Of a stretch of 64,000 bases of DNA, positions 26,854 through 36,144 are shown in pieces (within the stretch, counting starts at the first letter, position 1; each line of letters begins with the position of its first letter). Both the position numbers and the translations under genes were made by a program. The notes under the pieces are model-generated. The model saw only the letters and a program-made list of their open reading frames with translations, did not search any database and had not been told where the DNA came from. This DNA is from Adhaeribacter soli (GTDB lineage: Bacteria; Bacteroidota; Bacteroidia; Cytophagales; Hymenobacteraceae): positions 1 to 64,000 of the forward strand of contig NZ_VTWT01000008.1 in the NCBI RefSeq assembly GCF_008727925.1. Reading direction: 5' to 3'.

Positions 26854-27324
26854 TTATTTCATCGGAAAAATTTGAGAACCTTTGGCTGTTTCGATCCGCA
26901 TTTCTTCAGCATTGATCTCAATTTTTACCACGTCATTTTGGGCTTTCAGGTCGCCTTTGCCGCGGTAGTAGGGAATTCGGGTTTGCATATAGGCTCCAAA
27001 TGCTTCTGGTTTCATGCGGTAGGCTTTCATGGCATCGGCACTCAGGGCGCGCTTCGCTTCCTGGCTTGGGGTAATTTTTTTAAGTTCTTCCCGCGAAGGC
27101 AATTTCCGGGGAGTTGGTTCCGGCGCTGTTTCCTCCTGAATGGGTTTCTCTGAATTTAACGTCGCGGAAGTGTCGGTGGTCACCGATGGAGTTGCTTCCG
27201 CTTCAGGGCTGAACACCTGAGGTTCGGGCTGCTGGTTTTCCGGTTTGCGGGTTTCACAGGAAAATAAACCTAAGGCCAGACTCAGGAAAAATAAGGAATT
27301 TAGCAGGAAGCTTGCTTTTTTCAT
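26854..27324 (-). CDS. Putative lipoprotein, unknown function
   Basis: 156 residues from the ATG at 27324. The lipoprotein signal has the box LGLFSC. A Pro/Glu/Thr-rich disordered region follows (about 25-90). The short C-terminal domain contains SPQ-EAKRALSADAMKAYRM-like residues and IPYYRGKGDLKAQNDVVKIEI. I do not recognise a family. It lies downstream of the two OmpA genes on the same strand but after a terminator (27388-27421). Confidence 0.72.
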   Translation of the reverse strand: MKKASFLLNSLFFLSLALGLFSCETRKPENQQPEPQVFSPEAEATPSVTTDTSATLNSEKPIQEETAPEPTPRKLPSREELKKITPSQEAKRALSADAMKAYRMKPEAFGAYMQTRIPYYRGKGDLKAQNDVVKIEINAEEMRIETAKGSQIFPMK

Positions 27325-27387
27325 ACCATAAAGGTAAACGGATGGCTGCTTATAAACCGTATTAATTGGCAGAAAAAAAACCGGGTA

Positions 27388-27421
27388 CAAAAAAAAGCTG
27401 CTCCCATCCGGAAGCAGCCTT
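27388..27421 (-). terminator. Terminator of the first OmpA gene
   Basis: On the minus strand GCTGCTTCC...GGGAGCAGC is followed by a T run, just after the stop codon at 27454. Confidence 0.65.
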
Positions 27422-27453
27422 TAGACACTCACTTTAAACAATTAAACAATTTC

Positions 27454-28143
27454 TTATATCTGGCCTTTTTCGGCTGCTTTTCTTAGTTTCTCGTTTGCGT
27501 AGATCGCAATTTCCACGCGGCGGTTAGCTTGTTTGCCGGATACGGTGTTGTTGCTGGCTACCGGCATGCTTTCGCCAAAGCCTTGGGTGGTAATGCGGCC
27601 GGAAGCAACACCCTGATAAGTCGTAAAATTTTTCACGGAATAGGCGCGGCGTTCGGAAAGAGACTGGTTGTATTCGGCGGTGCCGGTTGCATCGGTATGG
27701 CCCTGGATCAGCACGTTGGTATCGTCGTATTTCTGCAGCGTTTTGGCCAATTCGGCGATGTTATTTCGGGCGGTAACGCTTAATTCAGAGGAGTTGGTCG
27801 GGAAGAGAATGCCGGAATCGAAGGTAATTTTAATGCCTTCGCCTACGCGTTCTACTTTGGCGCCGGCCATTTCGCGTTTCAGTTCTTCGGCTTGTTTATC
27901 CATCCGGCGCCCGATAATGGCTCCGGCCGCGCCACCTACGGTAGCGCCAATAATGACGCCGGCTGCGGTGTTGCCAACCTTTTTACCAACCACTCCGCCA
28001 ATAACCCCGCCGGCGGCAACCCCGATCAGGCCGCCCTTGGTGGTGCGGCTCATGGCTTTCCGGGTTTTGGTCTGAGCAACGGCGGAAGAAGCTAAAAGTA
28101 AGGTTGCCAGTAAAATTGCTGCATACGTTCTTAAAGTTTTCAT
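27454..28143 (-). CDS. OmpA family protein with glycine-zipper segment (copy A)
   Basis: 229 residues from the ATG at 28143. The signal peptide is residues 1-24 (ending SSAVAQ). Residues ~35-85 form a glycine-zipper-like membrane segment (GGLIGVAAGGVIGGVVGKKVG, then AAGVIIGATVGGAAGAIIGRRM). The C-terminal OmpA domain has GHTDATG, the YNQSLSERRA peptidoglycan-binding pattern and NRRVEIAI. It probably anchors the outer membrane to peptidoglycan. It is a close paralogue of the next gene upstream (28336-29070), from which it differs mainly at the N-terminus. Confidence 0.9.
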   Translation of the reverse strand: MKTLRTYAAILLATLLLASSAVAQTKTRKAMSRTTKGGLIGVAAGGVIGGVVGKKVGNTAAGVIIGATVGGAAGAIIGRRMDKQAEELKREMAGAKVERVGEGIKITFDSGILFPTNSSELSVTARNNIAELAKTLQKYDDTNVLIQGHTDATGTAEYNQSLSERRAYSVKNFTTYQGVASGRITTQGFGESMPVASNNTVSGKQANRRVEIAIYANEKLRKAAEKGQI

Positions 28144-28277
28144 AAGATTCAGAGTTTGGTTTTCACCTCCTTTGGAATAATGAAGCTCCTCCGGAAGCAT
28201 TTGAAAACAAGTATGCAAGCAGTATGCCAGAAACAAAACCCACTTCTATCCACCTAATGTTTAATTGCTTAAGTGCA

Positions 28278-28316
28278 TAAAAAAACCGCTTCGGAATTTC
28301 CGAAGCGGTTTTTTTA
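28278..28316 (-). terminator. Terminator between the two OmpA paralogues
   Basis: Near-perfect hairpin AAAACCGCTTCGG...CCGAAGCGGTTTT with flanking A/T runs. It separates the two genes into different transcripts. Confidence 0.85.
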
Positions 28317-28335
28317 AAGGTAATTAAGTGCTTGA

Positions 28336-29070
28336 TTATTTGATCTCGCCTTTTTCGGCAGCTTTCTTCAGTTTCTCGTTTGCGAAGATCGCGATCTCTA
28401 CCCGGCGGTTAGCTTGTTTACCGGCTTCGGTGGAGTTATCGGCAACCGGCTTGGAAGAACCAAAGCCTTGGGTAGTGATGCGGGATGGTTCTACACCTTG
28501 CGCAATGGTATAGTTAGCTACCGACTGGGCTCTTCTTTCGGATAAAGGCTGGTTAATGGCATCGGAACCGGTAGCATCGGTGTGGCCTTCCACGATTACG
28601 TTGGTATCGCCGTATTTTTTAAGGGTACCAGCTAAGGTCTGGATGTCGGCCTGAGATTGTGGACGCAGCTCGGCAGAGTTGGTATTGAACAGGATGCCGG
28701 AAGCAAACGTGATCTTGATACCTTCGCCTACGCGCTCAACTTTCGCGCCCTTCATGTCGCGGCGAAGCTCTTCGGCCTGCTTATCCATCCGACGACCAAT
28801 GATAGCGCCGGCAGAACCGCCTACTGCTGCACCGATGATAGCACCCGCTGCAGTGTTGCCAGCCATTTTACCAATTACGCCGCCAAGTACGGCTCCGCCA
28901 CCGGCACCAATTATACCGCCTTTAGCGGTTTTGCTCATGCCTTTCTTTTCAGGTTCGTTTTGATATGTGCTGTCGCCGCCGGTAGGCATGGTGCTCTTGC
29001 TCGATTTACAAGCCGAGAAAGCCATTACGATAGCCAGAAAGAACGATAAATAAACTTTCAGAATTTTCAT
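28336..29070 (-). CDS. OmpA family lipoprotein with glycine-zipper segment (copy B)
   Basis: A 244-residue protein. The lipoprotein signal has its lipobox Cys at residue 21 (AFSACKSS). A short Ser/Thr linker is followed by a glycine zipper (KGGIIGAGGGAVLGGVIG, AAGAIIGAAVGGSAGAIIG) and RRMDKQAEELRRDMKGAKVERVGEG. The C-terminal OmpA domain has GHTDATGSD, PLSERRAQSV and NRRVEIAI. It is tandemly duplicated with copy A: residues from the zipper onward align without gaps. Unlike copy A it is a lipoprotein, so the two sit differently in the envelope. Confidence 0.9.
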   Translation of the reverse strand: MKILKVYLSFFLAIVMAFSACKSSKSTMPTGGDSTYQNEPEKKGMSKTAKGGIIGAGGGAVLGGVIGKMAGNTAAGAIIGAAVGGSAGAIIGRRMDKQAEELRRDMKGAKVERVGEGIKITFASGILFNTNSAELRPQSQADIQTLAGTLKKYGDTNVIVEGHTDATGSDAINQPLSERRAQSVANYTIAQGVEPSRITTQGFGSSKPVADNSTEAGKQANRRVEIAIFANEKLKKAAEKGEIK

Positions 29071-29303
29071 GTTTTGGATTGTTTAATAAATTGATTTGGA
29101 TTGTTTATTGGCTACACATACTGAATATCGTGCCAAAATGTTCGGCGAATATAGAAAATTTTCTATTTAACAGAACAACAACCTGCTTATATGCTGATTT
29201 TCAACTCTCTAAATACGAAAAACCGGAAACAAATAGTTCCTGATGAATTTCAGAAGGTCTACCAGAAATTTTTCATTACCGGCAAATTCAAAGCTGAAGC
29301 TGC

Positions 29304-29357
29304 CCTAAAGTTTCATAATAAAGCATACTTTATTATGAAAAGTTTCTGTACTTTAGG
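29304..29357. promoter_or_regulatory. Nested inverted repeat upstream of the barrel gene
   Basis: 13-bp perfect arms TTTCATAATAAAG / CTTTATTATGAAA (29311-29323 and 29328-29340) with loop CATA, enclosed by CCTAAAG (29304) / CTTTAGG (29351). It ends 27 bases before the ATG at 29384. It could be a regulator site or an RNA stem near the start of the transcript. Nothing else is seen in 29071-29383. Confidence 0.5.
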
Positions 29358-29383
29358 CTTGCACCTTAACCCTTAAACCTGTT

Positions 29384-30064
29384 ATGAAAAACAAACTTTT
29401 TGCCTTAGTTACATTTTTAATGTGCGGCTTCACAGCCTTTTCACAAACTTCTGATTCCATTTATTATAAAAACCAACTTGGGATAATTGGTGGACATGGT
29501 GGATCAATAGGAATAATTTATAAGCGACAGGTAAAACCAGATGGTGCTCTGCGCTTAATAGAATCGGGCACTTACTATAATAGAACCGTACCAGAAGCTC
29601 CCATAAGTGTTGATGCTAGTTCTTATAAATACAAGGAATCCAGCTTATTTTTGCAAACCCTAATAGGTTATGAATGGCAAAGAAAAGTGAGCCACCGGTG
29701 GGTGCTGCGCTATGGCGCCGATGGGGGCTTTGGCTTTGGCAAGAGATCTTCTGAATATGAATTTAAAAACTATAAGCCAGACGAATCTGCTTATGCCGAA
29801 TTTCAAAATTTCAAGTCTACTTACCAAGCTTATATCATAAAGCCTTTTGCCGGAGTTCAATTCGAAATAAACAGAAGGTTTTGTATAGGGCTTGAATCAA
29901 GTTTGTCCTTACAATATGAAAAAGATGAAAATAAAAGATCACTTCTAACCTGGCCAAGTTCAGAAACAAAACCTGTAACCACAGATTTAGTAACGGTTTC
30001 ATCTAATTCTTTTAACATGAATTTTTCTCCGGTTTCCAACATTCAGTTAGTATATAAATTCTGA
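29384..30064 (+). CDS. Putative outer-membrane beta-barrel protein
   Basis: A 226-residue protein. The signal peptide is residues 1-20 (ending FTAFSQ). The remainder alternates amphipathic strands (GGSIGIIYKRQV, RLIESGTYYN, HRWVLRYGADGGFGFG, RRFCIGLESSLSLQYE) and ends with an aromatic residue (IQLVYKF), as expected for an outer-membrane porin-like barrel. No named family. The gene is more AT-rich than its neighbours and has its own regulatory hairpin upstream and terminator downstream. Confidence 0.78.
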   Translation: MKNKLFALVTFLMCGFTAFSQTSDSIYYKNQLGIIGGHGGSIGIIYKRQVKPDGALRLIESGTYYNRTVPEAPISVDASSYKYKESSLFLQTLIGYEWQRKVSHRWVLRYGADGGFGFGKRSSEYEFKNYKPDESAYAEFQNFKSTYQAYIIKPFAGVQFEINRRFCIGLESSLSLQYEKDENKRSLLTWPSSETKPVTTDLVTVSSNSFNMNFSPVSNIQLVYKF

Positions 30065-30077
30065 TTTATACAGACAT

Positions 30078-30113
30078 AAAAAAACCGGCCAGCGTAAAGC
30101 TAACCGGTTTTTT
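30078..30113. terminator. Bidirectional terminator
   Basis: AAAAAACCGG / CCGGTTTTTT arms (30078-30087 and 30104-30113), between the convergent barrel gene and accD. Confidence 0.8.
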
Positions 30114-30150
30114 TATTAAAATCTTACCGTTTTAGCAGAGAACTTCAGTT

Positions 30151-31056
30151 CTACTTTACTTTTTTCGCCTTCTTGCCTACGGTTTCGGTTTCTGCTAATT
30201 CCGGCTTTTCTTCTGGCTGCAGCATAGAAAGCAGGTCGGTGAGTTGTTGTTTCAGATCTTTGCGGTCTACAATAAAATCGAGGAACCCGTGGTCCAAAAC
30301 GAATTCGGCGCTCTGGAAACCTTTCGGCAGATCCTTGCCAATGGTTTCTTTAATAACGCGCGGACCGGCAAAACCAATTAAAGCGCCCGGTTCGGAAATA
30401 TTGAAATCGCCGAGCATGGCATAGGAAGCGGTAACGCCACCGGTGGTTGGGTCAGTTAGTAAAGAAATGTAAGGTACCTTGGCTTCGGCTAATAAGGCCA
30501 GTTTGGCGGAAGTTTTGGCCATCTGCATCAGGGAGAAACCGGCTTCCATCATGCGCGCGCCGCCCGATTTGGAGATCATCAGGAACGGGATCTTGTGCTG
30601 ACGGGCATAATCGATGGCGCGGGCAATTTTCTCGCCTACTACCGAACCCATAGAGCCGCCGATGAATTTGAAATCCATACAGGAAACCACCAGGTCCAGG
30701 CCGTTCATTTTACCGTGCGCGCTCCGAACAGCATCTTTCAAATGCGTTTTTTTCTGGGTAATGGCAATGCGGTTCGGGTAAGGCTGGGAATCTACGAACT
30801 CCAGCGGATCGGCAGAAGTCAGGTTCGGGTCCAGCTCTACGAATTTATTCTCGTCGAAAAGCACCTCGAAATACTCGGCCGAATCGATGCGGTCGTGGTA
30901 ATTGCATTGCGGGCAGGTGTACAGGTGCTTGCGGTGCTCCGTGGTATTGGTTACGGCCTTGCAGCTCGGGCATTTATACCAAAGCCCGTCCGGGGTTTCC
31001 TTCTTCTCTTCGGTGGGCGTTATGATCCCTTTTTCTACACGTTTAAACCAAGACAT
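30151..31056 (-). CDS. accD: Acetyl-CoA carboxylase carboxyltransferase subunit beta
   Basis: A 301-residue protein. The N-terminal zinc ribbon has Cys29, 32, 48 and 51 (CPSC...CPQC). The crotonase-fold carboxyltransferase domain has [25 protein letters not shown] and [13 protein letters not shown], which form the acetyl-CoA site. It joins AccA to transfer CO2 from biotin to acetyl-CoA in the first step of fatty-acid synthesis. A Lys-rich tail (KKAKKVK) is an unremarkable extension. A -7 element TATTTTTG lies on the minus strand at 31122-31115. Confidence 0.97.
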   Translation of the reverse strand: MSWFKRVEKGIITPTEEKKETPDGLWYKCPSCKAVTNTTEHRKHLYTCPQCNYHDRIDSAEYFEVLFDENKFVELDPNLTSADPLEFVDSQPYPNRIAITQKKTHLKDAVRSAHGKMNGLDLVVSCMDFKFIGGSMGSVVGEKIARAIDYARQHKIPFLMISKSGGARMMEAGFSLMQMAKTSAKLALLAEAKVPYISLLTDPTTGGVTASYAMLGDFNISEPGALIGFAGPRVIKETIGKDLPKGFQSAEFVLDHGFLDFIVDRKDLKQQLTDLLSMLQPEEKPELAETETVGKKAKKVK

Positions 31057-31135
31057 ACTTTATTCCTTTAAGCGCCAGGCGCATTAATAAAATCCTTACA
31101 AAAAAAGCGAGCCGCAAAAATAACGACTTAAACCG

Positions 31136-31192
31136 AAAAACGGCCTGTTACGCCGTTCTTTTTTTATAAAGAACGGGCAACAGGCCGTTTCT
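31136..31192 (-). terminator. Terminator of the fructose-bisphosphate aldolase gene
   Basis: Long hairpin AAAAACGGCCTGTT / AACAGGCCGTTT enclosing an inner GCCGTTCTTT / AAGAACGGG stem. It lies between fbaB and accD, which are on the same strand, so the two are transcribed separately. Confidence 0.8.
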
Positions 31193-31245
31193 ATTCAATT
31201 AATTACAAAAAAACTGGTGAAGGCAAATAAAGCCCGCTCCTTAAA

Positions 31246-32304
31246 TTAAGCAATGGTAATCTGGTTATCCAGGTACACGTCCTGAATAGCGTTCAGTAAT
31301 TCCACGCCAACTTTCATGTCTTTCTGGAAGGCTTTACGGCCGGAGATCAGGCCCATACCACCGGCACGTTTGTTAACTACTGCGGTACGCACTGCATCTG
31401 CCAGATCCGATTCACCTTTCGACTCGCCACCGGAGTTGATGAGGCCGGCGCGGCCCATGTAGCAGTTCGCTACCTGGTAACGGCACAGATCGATCGGGTT
31501 ATCGGAAGAAAGCTTATCGTACATGGCCGGGTGCGATTTTGCGAAGTTGATCGCTTTGAAGCCACCGTTGTTCTCCGGTAATTTCTGCTTGATAATATCG
31601 GCCTGGATGGTTACGCCTAAGTGGTTTGCCTGAGCCGTGATGTCGGTAGCCACGTGGTAATCTACGCCGTCTTTTTTGAAAGCATTGTTACGTACGTAGC
31701 ACCATAAAATAGTAGCCATACCCAGCTGGTGTGCGCGCTCAAACGCTTCGGCCACCTCGATGATCTGGCGGTTAGACTCCTCAGAACCGAAGTAGATGGT
31801 TGCGCCAACGGCAGCAGCACCCAGGTTCCAGGCTTCTTCTACCGAACCGAACATGATCTGGTCGAATTTATTCGGGTAAGTTAAAAGCTCGTTGTGGTTG
31901 ATCTTTACTACAAACGGAATTTTGTGCGCGTATTTACGGCTCATCATGGCCAGGTTACCATACGTAGTAGCAACGGCGTTGCAACCACCTTCAATAGCCA
32001 GCTTAATGATGTTTTCCGGATCGAAATAGATCGGGTTTGGTGCAAAAGAAGCACCGGCAGTGTGTTCAATTCCCTGGTCAACCGGCAGGATAGAAAGGTA
32101 ACCAGTTCCCGCTAAGCGGCCGGTATTGTACAGCTGGCCTAAGTTACGCAACACTTGCGGCGTGCGGTTGCTCTGACCAAAGATACGGTCTACGAAGTCC
32201 GGACCCGGCAGGTGCAGCATGTCTTTCGAAATGGTCTTACATTCGTGCTGCAGCAGGCTTTCCGCATCGCTGCCAAGCAAAGAAACAATGTTATCGTGGT
32301 TCAT
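31246..32304 (-). CDS. fbaB: Class I fructose-bisphosphate aldolase (FbaB/DhnA type)
   Basis: A 352-residue protein whose length and sequence match the bacterial FbaB/DhnA class I type. Landmarks are [80 protein letters not shown] and [15 protein letters not shown]. It catalyses reversible cleavage of fructose 1,6-bisphosphate by a Schiff-base lysine, so no metal is needed. It has its own consensus promoter and terminator. Confidence 0.95.
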   Translation of the reverse strand: MNHDNIVSLLGSDAESLLQHECKTISKDMLHLPGPDFVDRIFGQSNRTPQVLRNLGQLYNTGRLAGTGYLSILPVDQGIEHTAGASFAPNPIYFDPENIIKLAIEGGCNAVATTYGNLAMMSRKYAHKIPFVVKINHNELLTYPNKFDQIMFGSVEEAWNLGAAAVGATIYFGSEESNRQIIEVAEAFERAHQLGMATILWCYVRNNAFKKDGVDYHVATDITAQANHLGVTIQADIIKQKLPENNGGFKAINFAKSHPAMYDKLSSDNPIDLCRYQVANCYMGRAGLINSGGESKGESDLADAVRTAVVNKRAGGMGLISGRKAFQKDMKVGVELLNAIQDVYLDNQITIA

Positions 32305-32350
32305 TTAAATAAAGGAGTTTAAGGAATTGAACAGCTTGTAAATGATGCCG

Positions 32351-32382
32351 CAAATATAGGCCTAAAATTTTACCGAAAACAA
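32351..32382 (-). promoter_or_regulatory. Consensus promoter of fbaB
   Basis: On the minus strand, TTG at 32382-32380, a 21-base spacer, then TATATTTG at 32358-32351, matching the Bacteroidota -33/-7 pattern. It lies 47 bases before the fbaB start. Confidence 0.65.
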
Positions 32383-32526
32383 TTTCTATATAGCCAATTG
32401 CTTGTATTCCGGGTAAATATCAGTTAGAAGTAAGTATAATTGCAGCTTTGCCGGCAAAACTGCTTAATTTCGCATACCTGTTTTACCAAGCAATTCCTTT
32501 TTCTACCTCAAACCCTAGCATTTTTC

Positions 32527-33666
32527 GTGGCCGCTTCCGAAATCATTCCGTTTAACCAACCCTTTACCATCGGAAACGAACTGGCTTACATGCAGGATGC
32601 GGTGCAGCGCGGTAAAATTTCCGGCGACGGTTTTTACACGAAACAATGCCAGTTTTTTTTGCAGAACCGCTACGGTTTTAAGAAGGCCCTGCTTACCACT
32701 TCCTGCACCGATGCACTGGAAATGGCCGCAATTTTAGCGGAAATACAACCCGGCGATGAAGTTATTTTACCGGCTTTCACTTTCGTTTCCACGGCCAATG
32801 CCTTTGTATTGCGCGGCGCCAGACCCGTTTTTGCCGACGTAGATCCGCTAACACTGAACCTGGATGTTGCTAAACTGGAAAGCCTTATTTCTGAAAAGAC
32901 GAAGATTATTGTTCCGGTGCACTATGCCGGCATTTCCTGCGACATGGACCAACTTCTGGAAATTGCAAAGGCAAAAAACCTGCTGGTTGTGGAAGATGCC
33001 GCGCAGGCCCTGGATGCAAAATACAAAGGCCGTCCGTTGGGTAGTCTGGGGAATTTAGCGGCTTTTTCCTTTCACGAAACCAAGAACGTGATGTGCGGCG
33101 AAGGCGGGGCTTTGGCTGTTAATGATGCAAACTTTCTGGAACGGGCCGAGATCATCCGGGAAAAAGGTACGAACCGCGCAGCCTTTTTCCGGGGCGAAGC
33201 GGCCAAATACGACTGGCTCGACGTGGGTTCCTCTTTCCTTCCCTCCGATTTGAATGCCGCTTATTTACTGGCCCAGCTGGAAAATCTGGAAACAATTCAG
33301 CAGCAACGATTAAAACTCTGGAATACCTATTATAAAGAGCTGAAACCGTTGGCCGATGCCGGGAAACTGCAACTGCCTTTTGTGCCGGATTACGCTACCA
33401 ACAATGCCGGATTGTTTTACCTGCTTTGCCGTACGCCCGAAAAACGCACCGCTTTGCTGGCGCATTTAAAAGCGCAGGGAATTATGGCCGTTTTTCATTA
33501 CCTGCCGCTTCACGAAAGTCCTTATTATTTAAAGCATTATCCGAAAGTAAGTTTGCCGGTAACCGAAAATGCCGCCCGACGGTTGGTACGGCTGCCCTTT
33601 TATTTTAACCTGACTGAAAATCAGCAATCCCGCATTCTGGAAGCGATCCGCAAATTTTACACTTAG
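32527..33666 (+). CDS. DegT/DnrJ/EryC1/StrS (WecE-like) sugar aminotransferase
   Basis: 379 residues from the GTG at 32527; the frame is open from a TTG at 32440, but similarity begins at IIPFNQPF. It is a PLP-dependent fold-type I enzyme: TTSCTDALEMAA, VILPAFTFVSTANAFVLRGA, VPVHYAG and VVEDAAQALDAKYKG. Schiff-base Lys186 lies in FSFHETKNVMCGEGGAL. It is closest in pattern to WecE/RffA, the TDP-4-keto-6-deoxyglucose transaminase, which makes TDP-Fuc4NAc precursors for surface glycans. The substrate specificity is an inference. No other sugar-nucleotide genes are adjacent. Confidence 0.88.
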   Translation: MAASEIIPFNQPFTIGNELAYMQDAVQRGKISGDGFYTKQCQFFLQNRYGFKKALLTTSCTDALEMAAILAEIQPGDEVILPAFTFVSTANAFVLRGARPVFADVDPLTLNLDVAKLESLISEKTKIIVPVHYAGISCDMDQLLEIAKAKNLLVVEDAAQALDAKYKGRPLGSLGNLAAFSFHETKNVMCGEGGALAVNDANFLERAEIIREKGTNRAAFFRGEAAKYDWLDVGSSFLPSDLNAAYLLAQLENLETIQQQRLKLWNTYYKELKPLADAGKLQLPFVPDYATNNAGLFYLLCRTPEKRTALLAHLKAQGIMAVFHYLPLHESPYYLKHYPKVSLPVTENAARRLVRLPFYFNLTENQQSRILEAIRKFYT

Positions 33667-33690
33667 GGCTTCGTAGTTTCGGTTTTTACT

Positions 33691-33698
33691 TATATTTG
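33691..33698 (+). promoter_or_regulatory. -7 element of the OmpA lipoprotein gene
   Basis: TATATTTG, 29 bases before the ATG at 33728. The in-frame GTG at 33698 overlaps this element and is therefore not the start. No clear -33 box is seen. Confidence 0.5.
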
Positions 33699-33727
33699 TG
33701 AGCAATACTCTTTCATCTGACAGCATT

Positions 33728-34720
33728 ATGAATACGAATTTATTAAAGAACGCCTGCACCATTTTACTGGGCGGCGCTTTGCTTTCGGGTTGCGTGGCTT
33801 CCAAAAAGTACGACGACCTGATGACCCAGAAAATGAACCTGGAACGCGAAAAAGCGGAATGCGACAACACACTTTCCAAACTGCAGGCCGATAAAAAAAA
33901 CCTGGACGAACTTTACGCCGAGCTTACCAAAAACAACAACAAACTGGTAGCCGACTCCATTCAGACAGGTATTATCCTGCGCAAAACCAAACAGCTTTAC
34001 AACGACCTGAACAGTACCTACGAAAAGCTGAACCGCAACCACGAAAAACTGCTGGCCAACAGCGCCTCCGAAACCAGCAAACTCTCCGGTGACCTTGCCC
34101 GTCGCGAGGCAGAACTGAAAGCCCTGGATGCTTCCCTGAACAAGAGCAAAGGCCAGATCGATCAGCTGAGCACCGACCTGAAAGCGCGGGAAGAGAAACT
34201 GAAAGAACTGCAGCGCATCCTGGACGAAAAAGACAAAGCCGTAGCCAACCTGAGAACCAAAGTGAACAACGCCCTGCTTGGTTTCAACTCAAAAGACCTG
34301 ACGGTGAACGTGAAGAACGGCAAAGTATACGTTTCGCTTTCGGAGCAATTGCTGTTTAAATCGGGCAGCACCAAAGTCGATAAAAAAGGCCAGGATGCCT
34401 TGGAAAAACTAGCCAAAGCCCTGAAAGACCAGGAAGATGTGAACGTGGTAGTGGAAGGCCACACCGACGATGTGCCGATCTCGAAAGGCACCGCCGGTAT
34501 GAAAGATAACTGGGATCTGAGCGTATTGCGCGCTACGGAAATTACCCGCATTTTAACGGATGCCGGTTTACCAGGCAGCCGCGTTACGCCAAGCGGCCGC
34601 GCCGAAAACGTACCGCTGGAAGCCGCTAAAACCGCCGATGCCCGCCAGAAGAACCGCCGCACCGAAATTATCTTAACTCCTAAGCTGGATGAGCTTTTCC
34701 AGATCCTGGAGAAGAATTAA
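33728..34720 (+). CDS. OmpA family lipoprotein with coiled-coil
   Basis: 330 residues from the ATG at 33728. The lipoprotein signal has the box LSGC at residue 22. A long coiled-coil follows (about 30-175, rich in Leu, Lys, Glu, Asn and Asp heptads). The OmpA/MotB peptidoglycan-binding domain occupies about 200-320, with LLFKSGSTKVDKKG, VEGHTDDVPI, NWDLSVLRATEI and KNRRTEIILTP. It probably holds the outer membrane to the cell wall across a long spacer. Its 3' end and terminator reappear as a decayed copy at 36145-36302. Confidence 0.92.
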   Translation: MNTNLLKNACTILLGGALLSGCVASKKYDDLMTQKMNLEREKAECDNTLSKLQADKKNLDELYAELTKNNNKLVADSIQTGIILRKTKQLYNDLNSTYEKLNRNHEKLLANSASETSKLSGDLARREAELKALDASLNKSKGQIDQLSTDLKAREEKLKELQRILDEKDKAVANLRTKVNNALLGFNSKDLTVNVKNGKVYVSLSEQLLFKSGSTKVDKKGQDALEKLAKALKDQEDVNVVVEGHTDDVPISKGTAGMKDNWDLSVLRATEITRILTDAGLPGSRVTPSGRAENVPLEAAKTADARQKNRRTEIILTPKLDELFQILEKN

Positions 34721-34751
34721 TCTTTAGGAAAAACAGTACTGTTTCATAGTG

Positions 34752-34783
34752 AAAAAGCCAGGCTTTGCAGCCTGGCTTTTTTG
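34752..34783 (+). terminator. Terminator after the OmpA lipoprotein gene
   Basis: AAAAGCCAGGCT / AGCCTGGCTTTT with loop TTGC and a T run. The same hairpin occurs again at 36271-36302. Confidence 0.88.
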
Positions 34784-34935
34784 TTTTCAAGTAACAGGCA
34801 ATACTAAGAATATGAAGTACCTTTGTGATAAACTATGCAAAAAGGAATAAAGAACACTTGGTTAACTGTAAGTAAGATCCTGAAATACAAAGAACCATTT
34901 AAGGCTTTTTCTAATTAGTAAACCAAAGTGTAAGA

Positions 34936-36105
34936 ATGAGTACAGGCAAAATATATTTTAAAAATTTAGACTCTATTAGGTTTTTTGCGGCTTTAATGGT
35001 TTTTCTTGCCCATGGAATAAGCCCGTCCTATCAGTATTTGCCCATAGAGAATACTGTCTGGGAAAAACTCCTTACTCTTATAAGCAGCGGCGGGACTGGT
35101 GTTTCTATATTCTTTGTGCTAAGCGGCTTCCTGATCACTTATTTACTGATTCAAGAATACGAAACAACTAAAACCATATCGGTAAGAAACTTTTACATGA
35201 GGCGGGTGCTGCGGATCTGGCCCCTGTATTACTTAGTAGTTACCTTTTCCTTTTTTATTTATCCCTTTATTAAAAATCTGATCGGCATTGACAATCCGCT
35301 GGGATCGAATGTATTGTACCATCTTACTTTCCTAAGCAATTTTGACGTGATCAACATCCAGGAGAATTGCCCGGGAAATGATGCCATGTCACAGGGTATA
35401 ACCTGGTCCGTTTCAATAGAAGAACAGTTTTATTTATTCTGGCCTTTAATCTTTGCATTTCTGCCCAGGAAAGGCTGGTTTTTTGCCATTTTATTCATTA
35501 TTGGTGGTTCCGTATACTTTCGCATTCTGAATCATGAGAATAATTCGGTTTTATACTTTCATACATTCTCGGTACTGGCAGATCTGGGCATTGGAGGACT
35601 TGCGGCTTATCTGGTTAAAAAATTTGCTCCTGTAAAAAGGTTTTTCGAAAACACCGGTTCTAAAACCCATTTGTTGCTTTTTGCCTTTTCATTTTGCCTT
35701 CTTTTCTGGGGCGATCCCCTGTTTTCATTTAAGTATGGCAATGCCATTGGGCGGATCGTTATTGCCGCATCTTTTGCACTCATAATTACTGCTCAGGCGC
35801 TAACCAAAACAAATTCGCGTTTAGACTTATCAAGATTAACCTTCCCTAATAACTGGGGGAAATACACGTATGGCATTTACTTGCTACATCCCATTGCCAT
35901 TACCATTCTTGATGTGCTGGTCCGGGTTTTAAACGTTCCAAAAACAAATTTCATCAGCTTGTTCCTTATCGGAATTCTTGGGTTTGTTTTAACCTTAATC
36001 TTAAGTAAAACAAGTTTTATTTACTTCGAAGCCAGATTCCTGAAGCTGAAACACAGGTTCGATACCGAAAAAAAGGCACCTGAAACGCTTGTCGCAGCGA
36101 AATAA
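34936..36105 (+). CDS. Acyltransferase family 3 (OafA-like) membrane protein
   Basis: A 389-residue protein with about ten transmembrane segments. The family's opening block NLDSIRFFAALMVFLAHG has the Arg and His of the R-x10-H active-site motif. FFVLSGFLITYLL, FYMRRVLRIWPLYY and WSVSIEEQFYLFWPL follow. Such enzymes O-acetylate surface polysaccharides or peptidoglycan. No glycan operon is adjacent. The gene is visibly AT-richer than its neighbours and lies between two copies of the ompA 3' end, which suggests late arrival at this site. Confidence 0.9.
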   Translation: MSTGKIYFKNLDSIRFFAALMVFLAHGISPSYQYLPIENTVWEKLLTLISSGGTGVSIFFVLSGFLITYLLIQEYETTKTISVRNFYMRRVLRIWPLYYLVVTFSFFIYPFIKNLIGIDNPLGSNVLYHLTFLSNFDVINIQENCPGNDAMSQGITWSVSIEEQFYLFWPLIFAFLPRKGWFFAILFIIGGSVYFRILNHENNSVLYFHTFSVLADLGIGGLAAYLVKKFAPVKRFFENTGSKTHLLLFAFSFCLLFWGDPLFSFKYGNAIGRIVIAASFALIITAQALTKTNSRLDLSRLTFPNNWGKYTYGIYLLHPIAITILDVLVRVLNVPKTNFISLFLIGILGFVLTLILSKTSFIYFEARFLKLKHRFDTEKKAPETLVAAK

Positions 36106-36144
36106 CCCGGGGCATACTTTTGTAAGCAGGCAGCTAGCCTGTAA

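Noticed and set aside
29191-29376. 61-codon plus-strand ORF before the barrel gene
   Set aside because: It runs through the nested hairpin at 29304-29357 and has no family resemblance; the region is more likely regulatory.
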